From: Pseudomonadota bacterium
GTDB lineage: Bacteria > Pseudomonadota > Alphaproteobacteria > Rhizobiales > Xanthobacteraceae
DNA length: 23,051 nucleotides
Assembly (NCBI GenBank): GCA_023390955.1
Contig: JAEWBW010000060.1
Coordinates: 1-23,051 of the forward strand
Reading direction: 5' to 3'
This document shows positions 6,272 to 14,507 of the stretch, one piece after another; within the stretch, counting starts at the first letter, position 1; the number at the start of each line of letters is the position of its first letter. The notes below the pieces were generated by a model. That model did no database searches, had not been told where the DNA came from, and saw nothing but the letters and a program-made list of their open reading frames with translations. The translations under genes and the position numbers were made by a program.

Positions 6272-9200
6272 GTGGGCTTTCGGTTGCCATTGAGTGGACG
6301 TGGAGAGCTGCGCCTGGGCGCGGCGATGTCGTCCGTTGCGGCGCTGCTGGTCCTGTCGGCGACCTCGGCGCAGGCGGACTGTTTGCCCGATCCGGCGACG
6401 AGCGGCCAGACCGTCACCTGCAGCAGCGATGCCAACGGCTTTGACGCCGGCGGCGTCAACAATCTGACCGTGAACGTGCTTGCAGGCGCGACCGTCAACG
6501 ACAACGGCGTGGCGGCGATCAGTCTCAGCGACACCAACGTCGTCACCAACAACGGGACGGTGGCGGCAGGCTCGGGTCTCACCGGCATCGGTGCTGGCAA
6601 CTTCAACACCGTGACCAACACCGCCATCATCACGGCGGCGGACAATGGTCTCGGCATCTCCCTCCTGAACAACAACACGGTCGCCAACAAAGGTACGATC
6701 ACCACGGGCGATGGCGGTGTCGCGATCTCGGTGCAGGACGACAATGTCGTCGGCAACAGCGCGGCGCTGTCGGTCGGCGCGAGTGCCACGGGCATCTTCG
6801 CCGGCTTTAACAACACCATCACCAATTCCGCCGCCGGTACCATCACAGGCCTCGACAACACGATCGGCATCTACGCTTTCAGCAATACGACCATTATCAA
6901 TGCCGGTGCGATCACGGTCGGCGCGTCGGGCGGATTTCCCTCCGGCGGTGGCATTTTTGCGATCGGCGGCGGCAATACGGTCACGAATACGGCGACTGGC
7001 CGCATCACGGTTGGCGATGGCGCCACCGGCATCTTCATGCAAGGCAACTTCCAGACGGCCAACAACGCTGGAAGCATCACGACCGGACAGTTCGGTACGG
7101 GTGTCACGGTCGCCGGCGACGACGCCAAGGTCACGAACACGGAAACGGGCACGATCACGGTTGCCGGCACCGGCGCAGGCATGCAGGTACAGGGTGACCG
7201 TGCCGTCATCGTCCAGGCGGGAACGATTAATGTCGGTGCGGGCGGCCTCGGCGCAGGGATCGTCGGTCTGTCCGGCACGCTCACCAACACGGGCAAGATC
7301 ATCGGCGCGGACGGCTCAACAGGCCTAGCACTGCTCGGTGACGACAATATCTTGACCAATCGCGGCACGATCACTGTCGGCGATGGCGGTACCGGCATCT
7401 TTGCGAACACAATCTCGACGACCAACCAGATCATCAACACCAACACCATCACTGTCGGCGTCAATGGCGTCGGCATCAGCGCGAGCGGCGGCCTCAGCGT
7501 CTTCAACTCCGGCACCATCAACGCCGCGACCGGCTTCGCCGCGATCGATCTCTGCGGCTGCGGCAACAACACGCTTACGCTCGGCCCCGGCAGCATCATC
7601 AACGGCCAGGTGTTCGCCTCCGGCACCGACACGTTCCAGCTCGGCGGCACCGGCAAGGATACGTTCAACCTCAGCCTGCTCGGCGTTGGTCTTCAGTACG
7701 ACGGCTTCTCGACCTTCAACAAGATCGGCAGCTCGACCTGGACCGTCACCGGCACCGGCAACCAGGACTGGAACGTGCTGGGCGGAACGCTCAGCCTCGC
7801 CGGCACGATCAACGGCAATGTGACCATCGCATCCGGCGGCACGTTTGGCGGCGTCGGCGCGACCAACAATGTCGTCGTCAACAATGGCGGCACGTTCGCG
7901 CCCGGCAGCCCCACCGGAACGCTCAACGTGAACGGCGATCTCGCCTTCACGGCGGCGTCGACCTACATGGTGCAGGTCTCGGGTGCGAGCAACGGCATCG
8001 CTGTTGTCACCGGGACCTCCGCGCTCAATGGCGCCACGGTCACGGTCGTCCCGGTCGGCTCGATCGCAAATCACTACAAGATCCTGACCGCGGGCACGCT
8101 GCCCGACACGTTCAACCCGGTCGTGACGGGCCTGTCGCCGAACCTGAAAGCGACATTGAGCTACGATCCCAACAACGCCTATCTCGACCTCGTGCTCGGT
8201 TATGGCGGCGGTCTCAACATCAACCAGCAGAACGTCGCCAACGTCCTGACGCGGATCTTCAACGCGGGCGGCAGCCTGCCCGTGGCGCTCGCGAACCTCT
8301 CGCCCCAGGGCCTGTCACAGGCTTCGGGCGAGCCGGCCACCGGGACCCAGCAGACCACGTTCAATGCGATGAACCTGTTCCTGAGCCTGCTGACCGATCC
8401 GTTCTCGTCCGGACGCGGCATCAGCCCGACGGGTGCGACGCCGTTTGCCGCAGAGACCGGCGCGCGTAGCAAGGCCGCACGTGATGCCTTCGCCTCGATC
8501 TACAACAAGGCGCCGTCGCTCGACTTCGAGCAGCGCTGGAACGTCTGGGCGGCCGGCTATGGCGGCTCGCAGACCACGGACGGCAACACCGCGCTCGGCT
8601 CGAACAACACCACCAGCAACATCTACGGCACCGCCGTCGGCGTCGACTACCGCGTCTCGCCGTCGACGCTGGCTGGCTTCGCGCTCGCGGGCGGCGGCAC
8701 CAGCTTCAACGTCAACGGGCTCGGCTGGGGCCGGTCCGACCTGTTCCAGGCCGGCGCCTTCGTGCGCCATGTCGCGGGACAAGCCTATGTCACAGCCGCG
8801 CTGGCCTATGGCTGGCAGGACGTCACCACCAACCGCACCGTCACCGTTGCCGGCTTCGACCAGCTGCGCGCGCAGTTCAATGCCAGCGCGATCTCGGGCC
8901 GCATCGAGGGTGGCCATCGCACCGTCACGCCGTGGATGGGCCTGACGCCCTACGCCGCGGTTCAGGCCACCGCGTTCATCCTGCCGGGTTATGGCGAGAC
9001 CCTCGTCGCCGGCACCAACAACGCCTTCGCGCTGACCTATGCGGGCAAGACCGTGACCGACACCCGCACCGAGCTCGGCCTGCGCACCGACAAGTCGTTC
9101 GGGACGGTGGGCGGCATCGTCACGCTGCGCGGCCGCATCGCCTGGGCGCACGATTTCAATCCGGATCGCACCGTCGGCGCGGTGTTCCAGGCGCTGCCGG

Positions 9201-9373
9201 GTTCGGCCTTCGTCGTGAACGGCGCCGCGCAATCGCGCGATTCCGCGCTGACCACGGCGTCGGCCGAAATGCGCTGGATGAACGGCTGGTCGGCGGCCGG
9301 AACCTTCGAGGGCGAGTTCTCGAACGTCACCCGGTCCTACGCAGGCAAGGGCGTCGTACGCTACGCCTGGTAG
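6272..9373 (+). CDS. Type V autotransporter with beta-helical passenger
   Basis: This 1033-residue surface protein has three parts. Residues 1-35 are a signal peptide (LGAAMSSVAALLVLSATSAQA, cleavage before DCLP). Residues 36 to about 750 are a passenger rich in Gly, Thr, Asn and Val with repeats of the type NTGTITVGxGGTGI, typical of a right-handed beta-helix, including a passenger-associated repeat around 503-560 (GTLSLAG, GGTFGGVG, GGTFAPGSPTGTL). Residues 755-1033 form a 12-strand outer-membrane barrel starting RWNVWAAGYGG and ending in the aromatic YAW. The GTG at 6272 is preceded by GAGGG (6260-6264); the later ATG 6326 would remove the basic n-region of the signal. A paired Cys motif (LCGCG, about 428-430) sits in the passenger. 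No catalytic motif was found, so an adhesin or structural role is likeliest. Confidence 0.9.
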   Translation: MGFRLPLSGRGELRLGAAMSSVAALLVLSATSAQADCLPDPATSGQTVTCSSDANGFDAGGVNNLTVNVLAGATVNDNGVAAISLSDTNVVTNNGTVAAGSGLTGIGAGNFNTVTNTAIITAADNGLGISLLNNNTVANKGTITTGDGGVAISVQDDNVVGNSAALSVGASATGIFAGFNNTITNSAAGTITGLDNTIGIYAFSNTTIINAGAITVGASGGFPSGGGIFAIGGGNTVTNTATGRITVGDGATGIFMQGNFQTANNAGSITTGQFGTGVTVAGDDAKVTNTETGTITVAGTGAGMQVQGDRAVIVQAGTINVGAGGLGAGIVGLSGTLTNTGKIIGADGSTGLALLGDDNILTNRGTITVGDGGTGIFANTISTTNQIINTNTITVGVNGVGISASGGLSVFNSGTINAATGFAAIDLCGCGNNTLTLGPGSIINGQVFASGTDTFQLGGTGKDTFNLSLLGVGLQYDGFSTFNKIGSSTWTVTGTGNQDWNVLGGTLSLAGTINGNVTIASGGTFGGVGATNNVVVNNGGTFAPGSPTGTLNVNGDLAFTAASTYMVQVSGASNGIAVVTGTSALNGATVTVVPVGSIANHYKILTAGTLPDTFNPVVTGLSPNLKATLSYDPNNAYLDLVLGYGGGLNINQQNVANVLTRIFNAGGSLPVALANLSPQGLSQASGEPATGTQQTTFNAMNLFLSLLTDPFSSGRGISPTGATPFAAETGARSKAARDAFASIYNKAPSLDFEQRWNVWAAGYGGSQTTDGNTALGSNNTTSNIYGTAVGVDYRVSPSTLAGFALAGGGTSFNVNGLGWGRSDLFQAGAFVRHVAGQAYVTAALAYGWQDVTTNRTVTVAGFDQLRAQFNASAISGRIEGGHRTVTPWMGLTPYAAVQATAFILPGYGETLVAGTNNAFALTYAGKTVTDTRTELGLRTDKSFGTVGGIVTLRGRIAWAHDFNPDRTVGAVFQALPGSAFVVNGAAQSRDSALTTASAEMRWMNGWSAAGTFEGEFSNVTRSYAGKGVVRYAW

Positions 9374-9385
9374 TTCTTTCCGAAG

Positions 9386-9422
9386 CCCAGGCACAACATC
9401 TACTGTGCATGGGGTTGTTTTC
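9386..9422 (+). terminator. Hairpin terminator of the autotransporter gene
   Basis: CCCAGGCACA (9386-9395) pairs with TGTGCATGGG (9404-9413) with a single mismatch, followed by the U-rich GTTGTTTTC. It begins 13 nt after the autotransporter stop and can also serve the convergent MCE gene, which ends at 9440. Confidence 0.6.
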
Positions 9423-9439
9423 GAAGTTTAGGTGAGAGC

Positions 9440-10267
9440 TCACCGCTTCTGCTGGGCCGGCGGTGGCTTTCGCGGCGGCCGCGGCGCCACCTGTATGCCG
9501 CTCATCTTGTTGGCGGCATCGCTGACATCGAGTAGCGCGCGACGGGTATCGTCGAGGAAGCTCGCGGACTTCTTCTTCATGGTGTCGGCCAGCTCGTGCA
9601 GCCCTCGCACCTTCTCGAACAGCTCGTCGGCCTTGCCGTCGACGAAGCCCGGGAAGATGCCCTCGATCTTGGTCACCGCGCTGTCGAAGCCCGCAAAGCC
9701 CTTGTCGACCTTGATCATGACGCTGTCGATGGCTTCGCCCTTGCCCTTCAAATCGGCCGTGTAGGCCTCGAACCTGGTCAGGCTGTCCTTGATCGCCGGC
9801 GAGTTGGTGACGATCATGCGGTCGACATTGTGCAGGGTCTCGACGATGGTCTCGGCGTCGCTGAGATCGGAGGTCAGCACGGGAATGCCGTCGACATCCA
9901 GCGGCACCGGCGGTGCCGATGGCGCGCCGCCGACCAGCGAGATCGCGGCAACGCCCGTCAAGCCCTGGAACTCGATGCCGGCCACGGTGTCCTTGCGGAT
10001 CGGCGCGGCGTTGTCGAGCGTGACGAGAGCGACGATCTTGCTCGGACTGTCGAGCTTGATCGAGACGATCTGGCCGGCCGGTACGCCGTCGAAATTCACC
10101 GGGCCGCCCTTGCGCAGACCGCTGGCGGAACCGCCCTCGAACACCACGCGCAACTGGCTGCGGGCCTGGGCCGCGCGGTATTTCTGCACGGCAAGCATGC
10201 CGCCGAACCCGACGCCGATCACGAGCAGCGTCACGGTTCCGACCAACATATTGCTTGTTCGCGCCAT
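9440..10267 (-). CDS. MCE/MlaD-family envelope lipid-transport protein
   Basis: This 275-residue protein has one N-terminal membrane anchor (MLVGTVTLLVIGVGFGGML, about residues 7-25), then an MCE domain at about 36-115 recognisable by SASGLRKGGPVNFDGVPAGQI and FQGLTGVAAISLVGG. A long helical region follows (about 130-250), and the C-terminus is proline-rich and basic. MCE proteins form rings in the periplasm that carry lipids between inner and outer membrane, usually with an ABC ATPase and a permease encoded beside them. Neither is adjacent here; the upstream gene on the same strand is an acyl-CoA synthetase 82 nt away, perhaps cotranscribed. The start is ATG 10267 with GGAGA (10271-10275) closely upstream. 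The membrane partner is probably encoded elsewhere. Confidence 0.87.
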   Translation of the reverse strand: MARTSNMLVGTVTLLVIGVGFGGMLAVQKYRAAQARSQLRVVFEGGSASGLRKGGPVNFDGVPAGQIVSIKLDSPSKIVALVTLDNAAPIRKDTVAGIEFQGLTGVAAISLVGGAPSAPPVPLDVDGIPVLTSDLSDAETIVETLHNVDRMIVTNSPAIKDSLTRFEAYTADLKGKGEAIDSVMIKVDKGFAGFDSAVTKIEGIFPGFVDGKADELFEKVRGLHELADTMKKKSASFLDDTRRALLDVSDAANKMSGIQVAPRPPRKPPPAQQKR

Positions 10268-10349
10268 AACTCTCCGTCTCGGCTCCGCGGTCCTGGTTCG
10301 CGAAGCAGAGCGCCGATTTTATGGGCAAAGTCCTTCCGGGGAAAGCCGA

Positions 10350-12569
10350 TCAATGCTTGGCGGCACGCTTTGCCGCGGCATTGTTAAGGACGATCAGGGC
10401 ATCCACCGCCACGCCGGTCCTGGTGTTGATCAGGAACGGATTGACGTCGATCGAGGCGATCCGGTCGCCGGCATCGGCGATGAGGTTGGACAGGCCGACC
10501 AGCGCCTTGACGGCGGAGGCCTCGTGCAGCGCCGGCTTGCCGCGATAGCCGCGCATCTTGACGCCGGCCTTGGTGCGGCCGATCAGCAGCCGCGCTTCGG
10601 CCTCGTCGAGCGGCGCGCCGGCAAGCGCCACGTCCTTCATCAGCTCGATATCGATGCCGCCGGTGCCGAACAGCACCACCGGTCCCATCTCCGCATCGAG
10701 GGAAGCGCCGACCACGAGTTCGAGGTCGGCCTTGACCTGCTGCGCAATCAGGATGCCGTCGAGCTTCGGCTTGCCCTTCAGCTTCTTCACCCGCGCGGTG
10801 ATGTCGGCGAAGGCCTTCTTGACCTCGGCCGCGCTGTTCAGATTGAGCACGACGCCGCCGATGTCGGACTTGTGCAGGATCTCGGCGCTGACCAGTTTCG
10901 CCACCACGGGGAACCCGATCTGCTTGGCGATCTTTACGGCTTCGGCAGGCGTCTGGGCGATTCCTTCTTTGGAGATCGGGATGCCATAGGCCTTGAGCAG
11001 CTTCTTCGAGGCGACCTCGTCGAGTGCGGCGCCGGTCGCGGCTTTCAGCGTCTTCTCCAGGACAGTGCGAGCGGCGGGCTTTGAGCTTGCGACGAGATCG
11101 GGGACGTTTTTGCGCAGCTTCGCGTAGTCGAGCAGCGATTTGATCGCGGTGACGGCGCGGTCGAGGCCCTGCATCACGGTGAGATGCGGCAGCGATTTGC
11201 GCAGGCCCTTCGTGAACTCGGTGAAACCGACCGACATGGCGCTGACGTAGATCACGGGCTTTCCCGCCTGGCTCGCCATCTCGTTGACCATGCGCAGGTT
11301 CCGCTCGCGCTGCTCATGCGGTGCTTTCGGCAGCTCGGCATCGATGATGACGACGTCGATATCAGGGTCGTCGATCATCAGCTTGATCGACTTCATGTAG
11401 ACGGAGGGATCGACCACCGCGGCAAAGCCGGCGTCGAGCGGATTGCCGACGATCGAGCCAGGCCCCAGCATCTTTGCAAGCTCGCCGCTGGCGTGCTTGC
11501 TCAGCGGCGCAAAGTTCAGGCCGGCCGCGTAGAAGGCGTCGATCAGCATGCCGCGCTTTCCACCCGAGAGCGAGACCGCGGCGAGCCGGTCGCCTTTCGG
11601 CACGCCGGCGTGGACGAAGCATTCGGTCGTTTCGATCAGCTCGTCGAGGCCGCGGGCGCGGATCACGCCTTCGCGGGTCGCGATCGCATCGAACGTCTCG
11701 ATCGAGCCTGCGAGCGCGCCGGTATGCGCCATCGCGGCGGCACGGCCGCCTTCGGACGCGCCGAGCTTGAGCGCGATCACCGGCTTGCCCGCCGCGCGCG
11801 CGGCCTTGCAGGCCTCGCGAAAGGCCTTCGTGTTGCGCACGCCCTCGAGGTAGACGACGATGACGCGGATGCTAGGATCGGCCGCGAAATAACGCATCAG
11901 GTCCGGCGTCTCGAGGCCGGCCTCGTTGCCGGTCGTCACCATGTAGCCGACGCCGACGCCGCGGTCCTCCAGCGCCTGACGGATCGCCATGACGATGGCG
12001 CCGGATTGCCCGGCGATCGCAACCGCACCCTGTTCCATGGTCACGACGCGATCGTCGATATTGGTGAAGAGCCTTTCGCCGGCGCTGAGGTTTCCGAGGC
12101 AGTTCGGTCCGGTGACCGCGAGCCCGGTTTCACGCACCGCCTGCTGCAGCTCCGCGGCGAGCTTCTGGCTCTCCTCGTCCTGCAATTCACTGAAGCCGGA
12201 GGTGACGATGGTGGCCGATCGCGCGCCGGCGGCGGCGGCATCGCGGATCACCTGCACGGCAAAGCGCGCCGGAACCAGCACCAGCACGTGATCGGGCTTC
12301 TCGGGGAGGCTCGCGAAATCCTTGTAGCAGGTGACGCCCCAGATGACGTCGCGCTTGGCGTTGACGGGATAGAGCCCGCCAGCGAACTTGTACCCGACCA
12401 GGTTTTTCCAGATGCGCTCGGCATAATTGCCGGGCTTGTCGGTCGCGCCCACCAGCACGATGTTGCGCGGGTGCAGCATCGCGTGGATGCCCTTGACGAT
12501 GTCGCTGGCGTCTGGCGCCGGAGACCATGGTTGCCGAGGAACAGACGTGTTGTTCACCTGAGCTTCCAT
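10350..12569 (-). CDS. Acyl-CoA synthetase, NDP-forming, fused alpha-beta type
   Basis: This 739-residue protein joins, in order, a CoA-binding Rossmann domain (about 25-125, MLHPRNIVLVGATDKPGNY), succinyl-CoA-ligase-like domains (about 160-460, including VAIAGQSGAIV and AMAHTGALAG with the probable phosphorylated His282), and an ATP-grasp domain (about 515-735, AYGIPISKEG, FPVVAKLVS, HKSDIGGVV). Enzymes of this family interconvert acyl-CoA and acid with ADP/ATP; substrates range from acetate to aromatic acids and cannot be read here. The ATG at 12569 with GGTGGGG (12577-12583) upstream was chosen; the open frame continues to 13016, but that part would overlap the glycosyltransferase gene. 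A good promoter lies 43 nt upstream of the start. The MCE gene follows after 82 nt. Confidence 0.92.
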   Translation of the reverse strand: MEAQVNNTSVPRQPWSPAPDASDIVKGIHAMLHPRNIVLVGATDKPGNYAERIWKNLVGYKFAGGLYPVNAKRDVIWGVTCYKDFASLPEKPDHVLVLVPARFAVQVIRDAAAAGARSATIVTSGFSELQDEESQKLAAELQQAVRETGLAVTGPNCLGNLSAGERLFTNIDDRVVTMEQGAVAIAGQSGAIVMAIRQALEDRGVGVGYMVTTGNEAGLETPDLMRYFAADPSIRVIVVYLEGVRNTKAFREACKAARAAGKPVIALKLGASEGGRAAAMAHTGALAGSIETFDAIATREGVIRARGLDELIETTECFVHAGVPKGDRLAAVSLSGGKRGMLIDAFYAAGLNFAPLSKHASGELAKMLGPGSIVGNPLDAGFAAVVDPSVYMKSIKLMIDDPDIDVVIIDAELPKAPHEQRERNLRMVNEMASQAGKPVIYVSAMSVGFTEFTKGLRKSLPHLTVMQGLDRAVTAIKSLLDYAKLRKNVPDLVASSKPAARTVLEKTLKAATGAALDEVASKKLLKAYGIPISKEGIAQTPAEAVKIAKQIGFPVVAKLVSAEILHKSDIGGVVLNLNSAAEVKKAFADITARVKKLKGKPKLDGILIAQQVKADLELVVGASLDAEMGPVVLFGTGGIDIELMKDVALAGAPLDEAEARLLIGRTKAGVKMRGYRGKPALHEASAVKALVGLSNLIADAGDRIASIDVNPFLINTRTGVAVDALIVLNNAAAKRAAKH

Positions 12570-12611
12570 GGCGTCATCCCCACCCTTGTTGTTCTTGGTA
12601 GCGCGCACGCT

Positions 12612-12640
12612 TTTGTAGGAGGAGTTTTCGCAGGTGGCAA
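12612..12640 (-). promoter_or_regulatory. Candidate sigma-70 promoter of the acyl-CoA synthetase gene
   Basis: On the minus strand TTGCCA (12640-12635) is followed after exactly 17 nt by TACAAA (12617-12612). These match the housekeeping -35 and -10 boxes at about 4 of 6 positions each. Transcription would begin near 12605, giving a leader of about 36 nt that contains the ribosome binding site. This suggests the synthetase is transcribed independently of the glycosyltransferase upstream. Confidence 0.45.
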
Positions 12641-12709
12641 CCGCGCGCGCCGCATGTGCATGCCGCGCAGCGGAATGTGTCGGCACCGGGTGAACGTACT
12701 GGCGGACGC

Positions 12710-13702
12710 TCAGTAGCGCAGCAGGCCGAGCTTGTAGCCGAAATGATATGCCGTCTGTCGCATCAGATAGGGGGCGATCGCTTTCCTGATGTCCATTTGC
12801 GTCGGATCGAAGCCAAGCGCGCGCCGCCGCAGGATACCCATCTCCCTGACGCCGACCGCATAGGTCGCCGCGGTCTTCTGTGCGTCGTGGATACGGAAGC
12901 AGGCCAGGAAGCGGGGCAGCCGTGTGAACTTGAAGCCGGCCTGCTGCGCGCGCAGGATGAAGTCCCAGTCCATCGCGTAGTGAAAATTCTCGTCCATCTG
13001 TCCGATCCTGTCCCACACGCGCTTACGCCAGAACATGGTCTCCTGGGGGATATAATCGGCGTATCGCAGCGTCTCTCCGTGATGGCGCGGAAGCACGGCA
13101 CGGCCGACCTCCAGTCCGTCGCGATCGATGAAGATGCGATGTCCGTAGACGATGTCGATGCCGGGATGCTTCGTGAAGTAGTCGGCGACATAGGCGAGCG
13201 TGCCGGGAAGCAGCATGTCGTCGCTGTTGAGATACGCCATGATCTCGCAATCGACGTCTGCGAAGCCGAGATTGATCGCGTGGGACTGCCCCCTGTCGGG
13301 TTCGCTGCGCCAGCTGATACGATTGCCGTGCGCCTTCAGGATCTCGACCGTCCCGTCGATCGAGCCGCCATCCTGCACGTGATAGTGCAGGTTCGGGTAG
13401 TTCTCGCCAACGATGCTCTCGATCGTGGCGTCAAGATAGCTTGCGTGATTGTAGCTCGGCGTCACCATCGCGATGCGCGGTGCGTCGACGGGCACCGGTG
13501 GAGCGGGTCGAACGTCACTGATATTGAGCAGGCGGGGCGGGTACTGCTCGAATGTCCACATCGGCGGACGACGCCAAAGGCTGCGAAGCGACGCCCGCCT
13601 TTGACCGGCGGCAATGAGATTCTGGTTGCGCTCCAGCAGCGCGATGCGGTTCTCGAGTTGCTCCAGCCGATCCGAAACTCTCCGCTTGAACTCGTCGTCC
13701 AT
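12710..13702 (-). CDS. GT2-family glycosyltransferase with N-terminal coiled coil
   Basis: This 330-residue protein has an N-terminal heptad-like coiled coil (about residues 1-32, RLEQLENRIALLERNQN) and then a GT-A fold. The fold begins RIAMVTPSYNHASYLDATI, with DGGSIDGT at 111-118, the metal-binding NSDD at 159-162 and an acceptor-side WDF motif late in the domain. GT2 enzymes transfer a sugar from a nucleotide donor to surface or secreted glycans. No membrane span is seen, so it is probably cytoplasmic or peripheral. The start is ATG 13702 with AGGG upstream. It lies 135 nt downstream of the sortase gene on the same strand, so it may be the third gene of that cluster and act on the sortase substrate or the same surface layer; this is inference. 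Confidence 0.88.
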   Translation of the reverse strand: MDDEFKRRVSDRLEQLENRIALLERNQNLIAAGQRRASLRSLWRRPPMWTFEQYPPRLLNISDVRPAPPVPVDAPRIAMVTPSYNHASYLDATIESIVGENYPNLHYHVQDGGSIDGTVEILKAHGNRISWRSEPDRGQSHAINLGFADVDCEIMAYLNSDDMLLPGTLAYVADYFTKHPGIDIVYGHRIFIDRDGLEVGRAVLPRHHGETLRYADYIPQETMFWRKRVWDRIGQMDENFHYAMDWDFILRAQQAGFKFTRLPRFLACFRIHDAQKTAATYAVGVREMGILRRRALGFDPTQMDIRKAIAPYLMRQTAYHFGYKLGLLRY

Positions 13703-13837
13703 CCGTTGCCCTGCCGTGGCGCTTGCAGTGAGGAGGCTCGCTCATTCCGACTCTTCCTCTATATGTCTGCGATCGGCAGCGCCAGTTCGGTTCCCGCGGA
13801 AAACAAGCCTGTGTGACGTGAGTGTGATGCCCTGAAC

Positions 13838-14407
13838 TCAGCGGTCGGGAGCGATCAGAGTGGCGTGGAGAACGTAGCGCTCCGGACCCGGGGTCAGCGC
13901 GTCGAAGGGCCAGCAGGTCGACAGCACGAGCTCATGTCCCTGCGTTGCCGGGTCGATCCCCGAGGCGTCGAAACGCACGACGGTCGCGGCGTCGGCCCGG
14001 TAGTGGAATCGTGCACCGTCGCTGCGGGTGATCTCGATCTCGTCACCGATCGAGACGTCTTTCAGGAAGCGGAAATGGGTGTCGCGATGGGCGGCATAGA
14101 CCGCGACGCCGCGTTCGCCGGCATCGGCCGTTGCTTCCACATGACCGGGGCCGAAGGCGAGCGCCTGGCCGCTGCTGCCGGCAAGCACGATGGCGCTGGC
14201 GCCGATCCGTTTCACCTCGATCCGTGCGACCGGCCAGGTATCGGCCCATGACCATGGCCTGATCGGATGGCCCGTCGCGATGGTCTTTGCAAAGGCGCGC
14301 TCCAGCAGCACCTGCGCGACCCAAGCCTTGGCGTGGATGTAAACGCCATCGCCGAGCAGGATGACGCCGACGATGGCAAGGGCGAGGGGTGAGATGAAGC
14401 GGAGCAT
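13838..14407 (-). CDS. Gram-negative (marine-proteobacterial type) sortase
   Basis: This 189-residue sortase is a membrane-anchored transpeptidase that cuts a C-terminal sorting signal and joins the protein to an amine acceptor. Residues 5-24 form the N-terminal membrane anchor. A tryptophan-rich stretch (WSWADTW, 52-58) precedes the beta-barrel. The catalytic residues are His107 (AAHRDTHF), Cys165 (LSTCWPF) and Arg177 (PERYVLHA), matching the sortase TLxTC and Arg pattern. The size fits single-domain class D-like sortases. It is encoded right after its likely only substrate, the VIT/VWA protein. The ATG at 14407 follows only about 10 nt after the U-tract of a strong hairpin, and no strong ribosome binding site is visible, so expression is probably low. 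Confidence 0.92.
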   Translation of the reverse strand: MLRFISPLALAIVGVILLGDGVYIHAKAWVAQVLLERAFAKTIATGHPIRPWSWADTWPVARIEVKRIGASAIVLAGSSGQALAFGPGHVEATADAGERGVAVYAAHRDTHFRFLKDVSIGDEIEITRSDGARFHYRADAATVVRFDASGIDPATQGHELVLSTCWPFDALTPGPERYVLHATLIAPDR

Positions 14408-14416
14408 GTGTTTCTC

Positions 14417-14465
14417 AAAAAAGACGCGCGCGGCTGTTTGGGCGGGTACGGGCAGCCGCGCGCGT
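14417..14465 (-). terminator. Strong hairpin with U-tract just before the sortase start
   Basis: A perfect 13-bp GC-rich stem is formed by ACGCGCGCGGCTG (14424-14436) and CAGCCGCGCGCGT (14453-14465). On the minus strand it is followed by C and six T (14423-14417). It has all parts of an intrinsic terminator, yet it sits between two functionally coupled genes and ends 10 nt before the sortase ATG. It probably acts as a partial terminator that lowers sortase expression relative to its substrate. Confidence 0.8.
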
Positions 14466-14470
14466 TGAAG

Positions 14471-14497
14471 AAGAGGAGGCGGCTGAGACCTCCTCTT
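14471..14497 (-). terminator. First hairpin after the sortase-substrate gene
   Basis: AAGAGGAGG (14471-14479) pairs perfectly with CCTCCTCTT (14489-14497) with a 9-nt loop. It lies 11 nt after the VIT/VWA stop codon. On the minus strand the tail is CTTC-rich with few U residues, so on its own it would be a weak terminator or a 3'-end protecting hairpin. Confidence 0.55.
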
Positions 14498-14507
14498 TCA
14501 CCCGGCG

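Noticed and set aside
6540..7500. Repeated short DNA words in the autotransporter gene taken as a repeat array
   Set aside because: The spacing is irregular and the units are degenerate; they follow the beta-helix protein repeats and are not a CRISPR array or tandem DNA repeat.
6110..9394. Long open frames on the minus strand opposite the autotransporter
   Set aside because: They lie antisense to a repeat-rich, GC-rich gene; the translations are low-complexity, rich in Arg, Asp, Gly or Val, and show no recognisable domain.
11184..12716. 510-codon plus-strand open frame
   Set aside because: It is antisense to the acyl-CoA synthetase, whose domains are clear; the translation is His/Asp/Arg-rich without motifs.
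12570..13016. N-terminal extension of the acyl-CoA synthetase
   Set aside because: It overlaps the end of the glycosyltransferase gene in another frame, and a promoter and ribosome binding site lie before ATG 12569.
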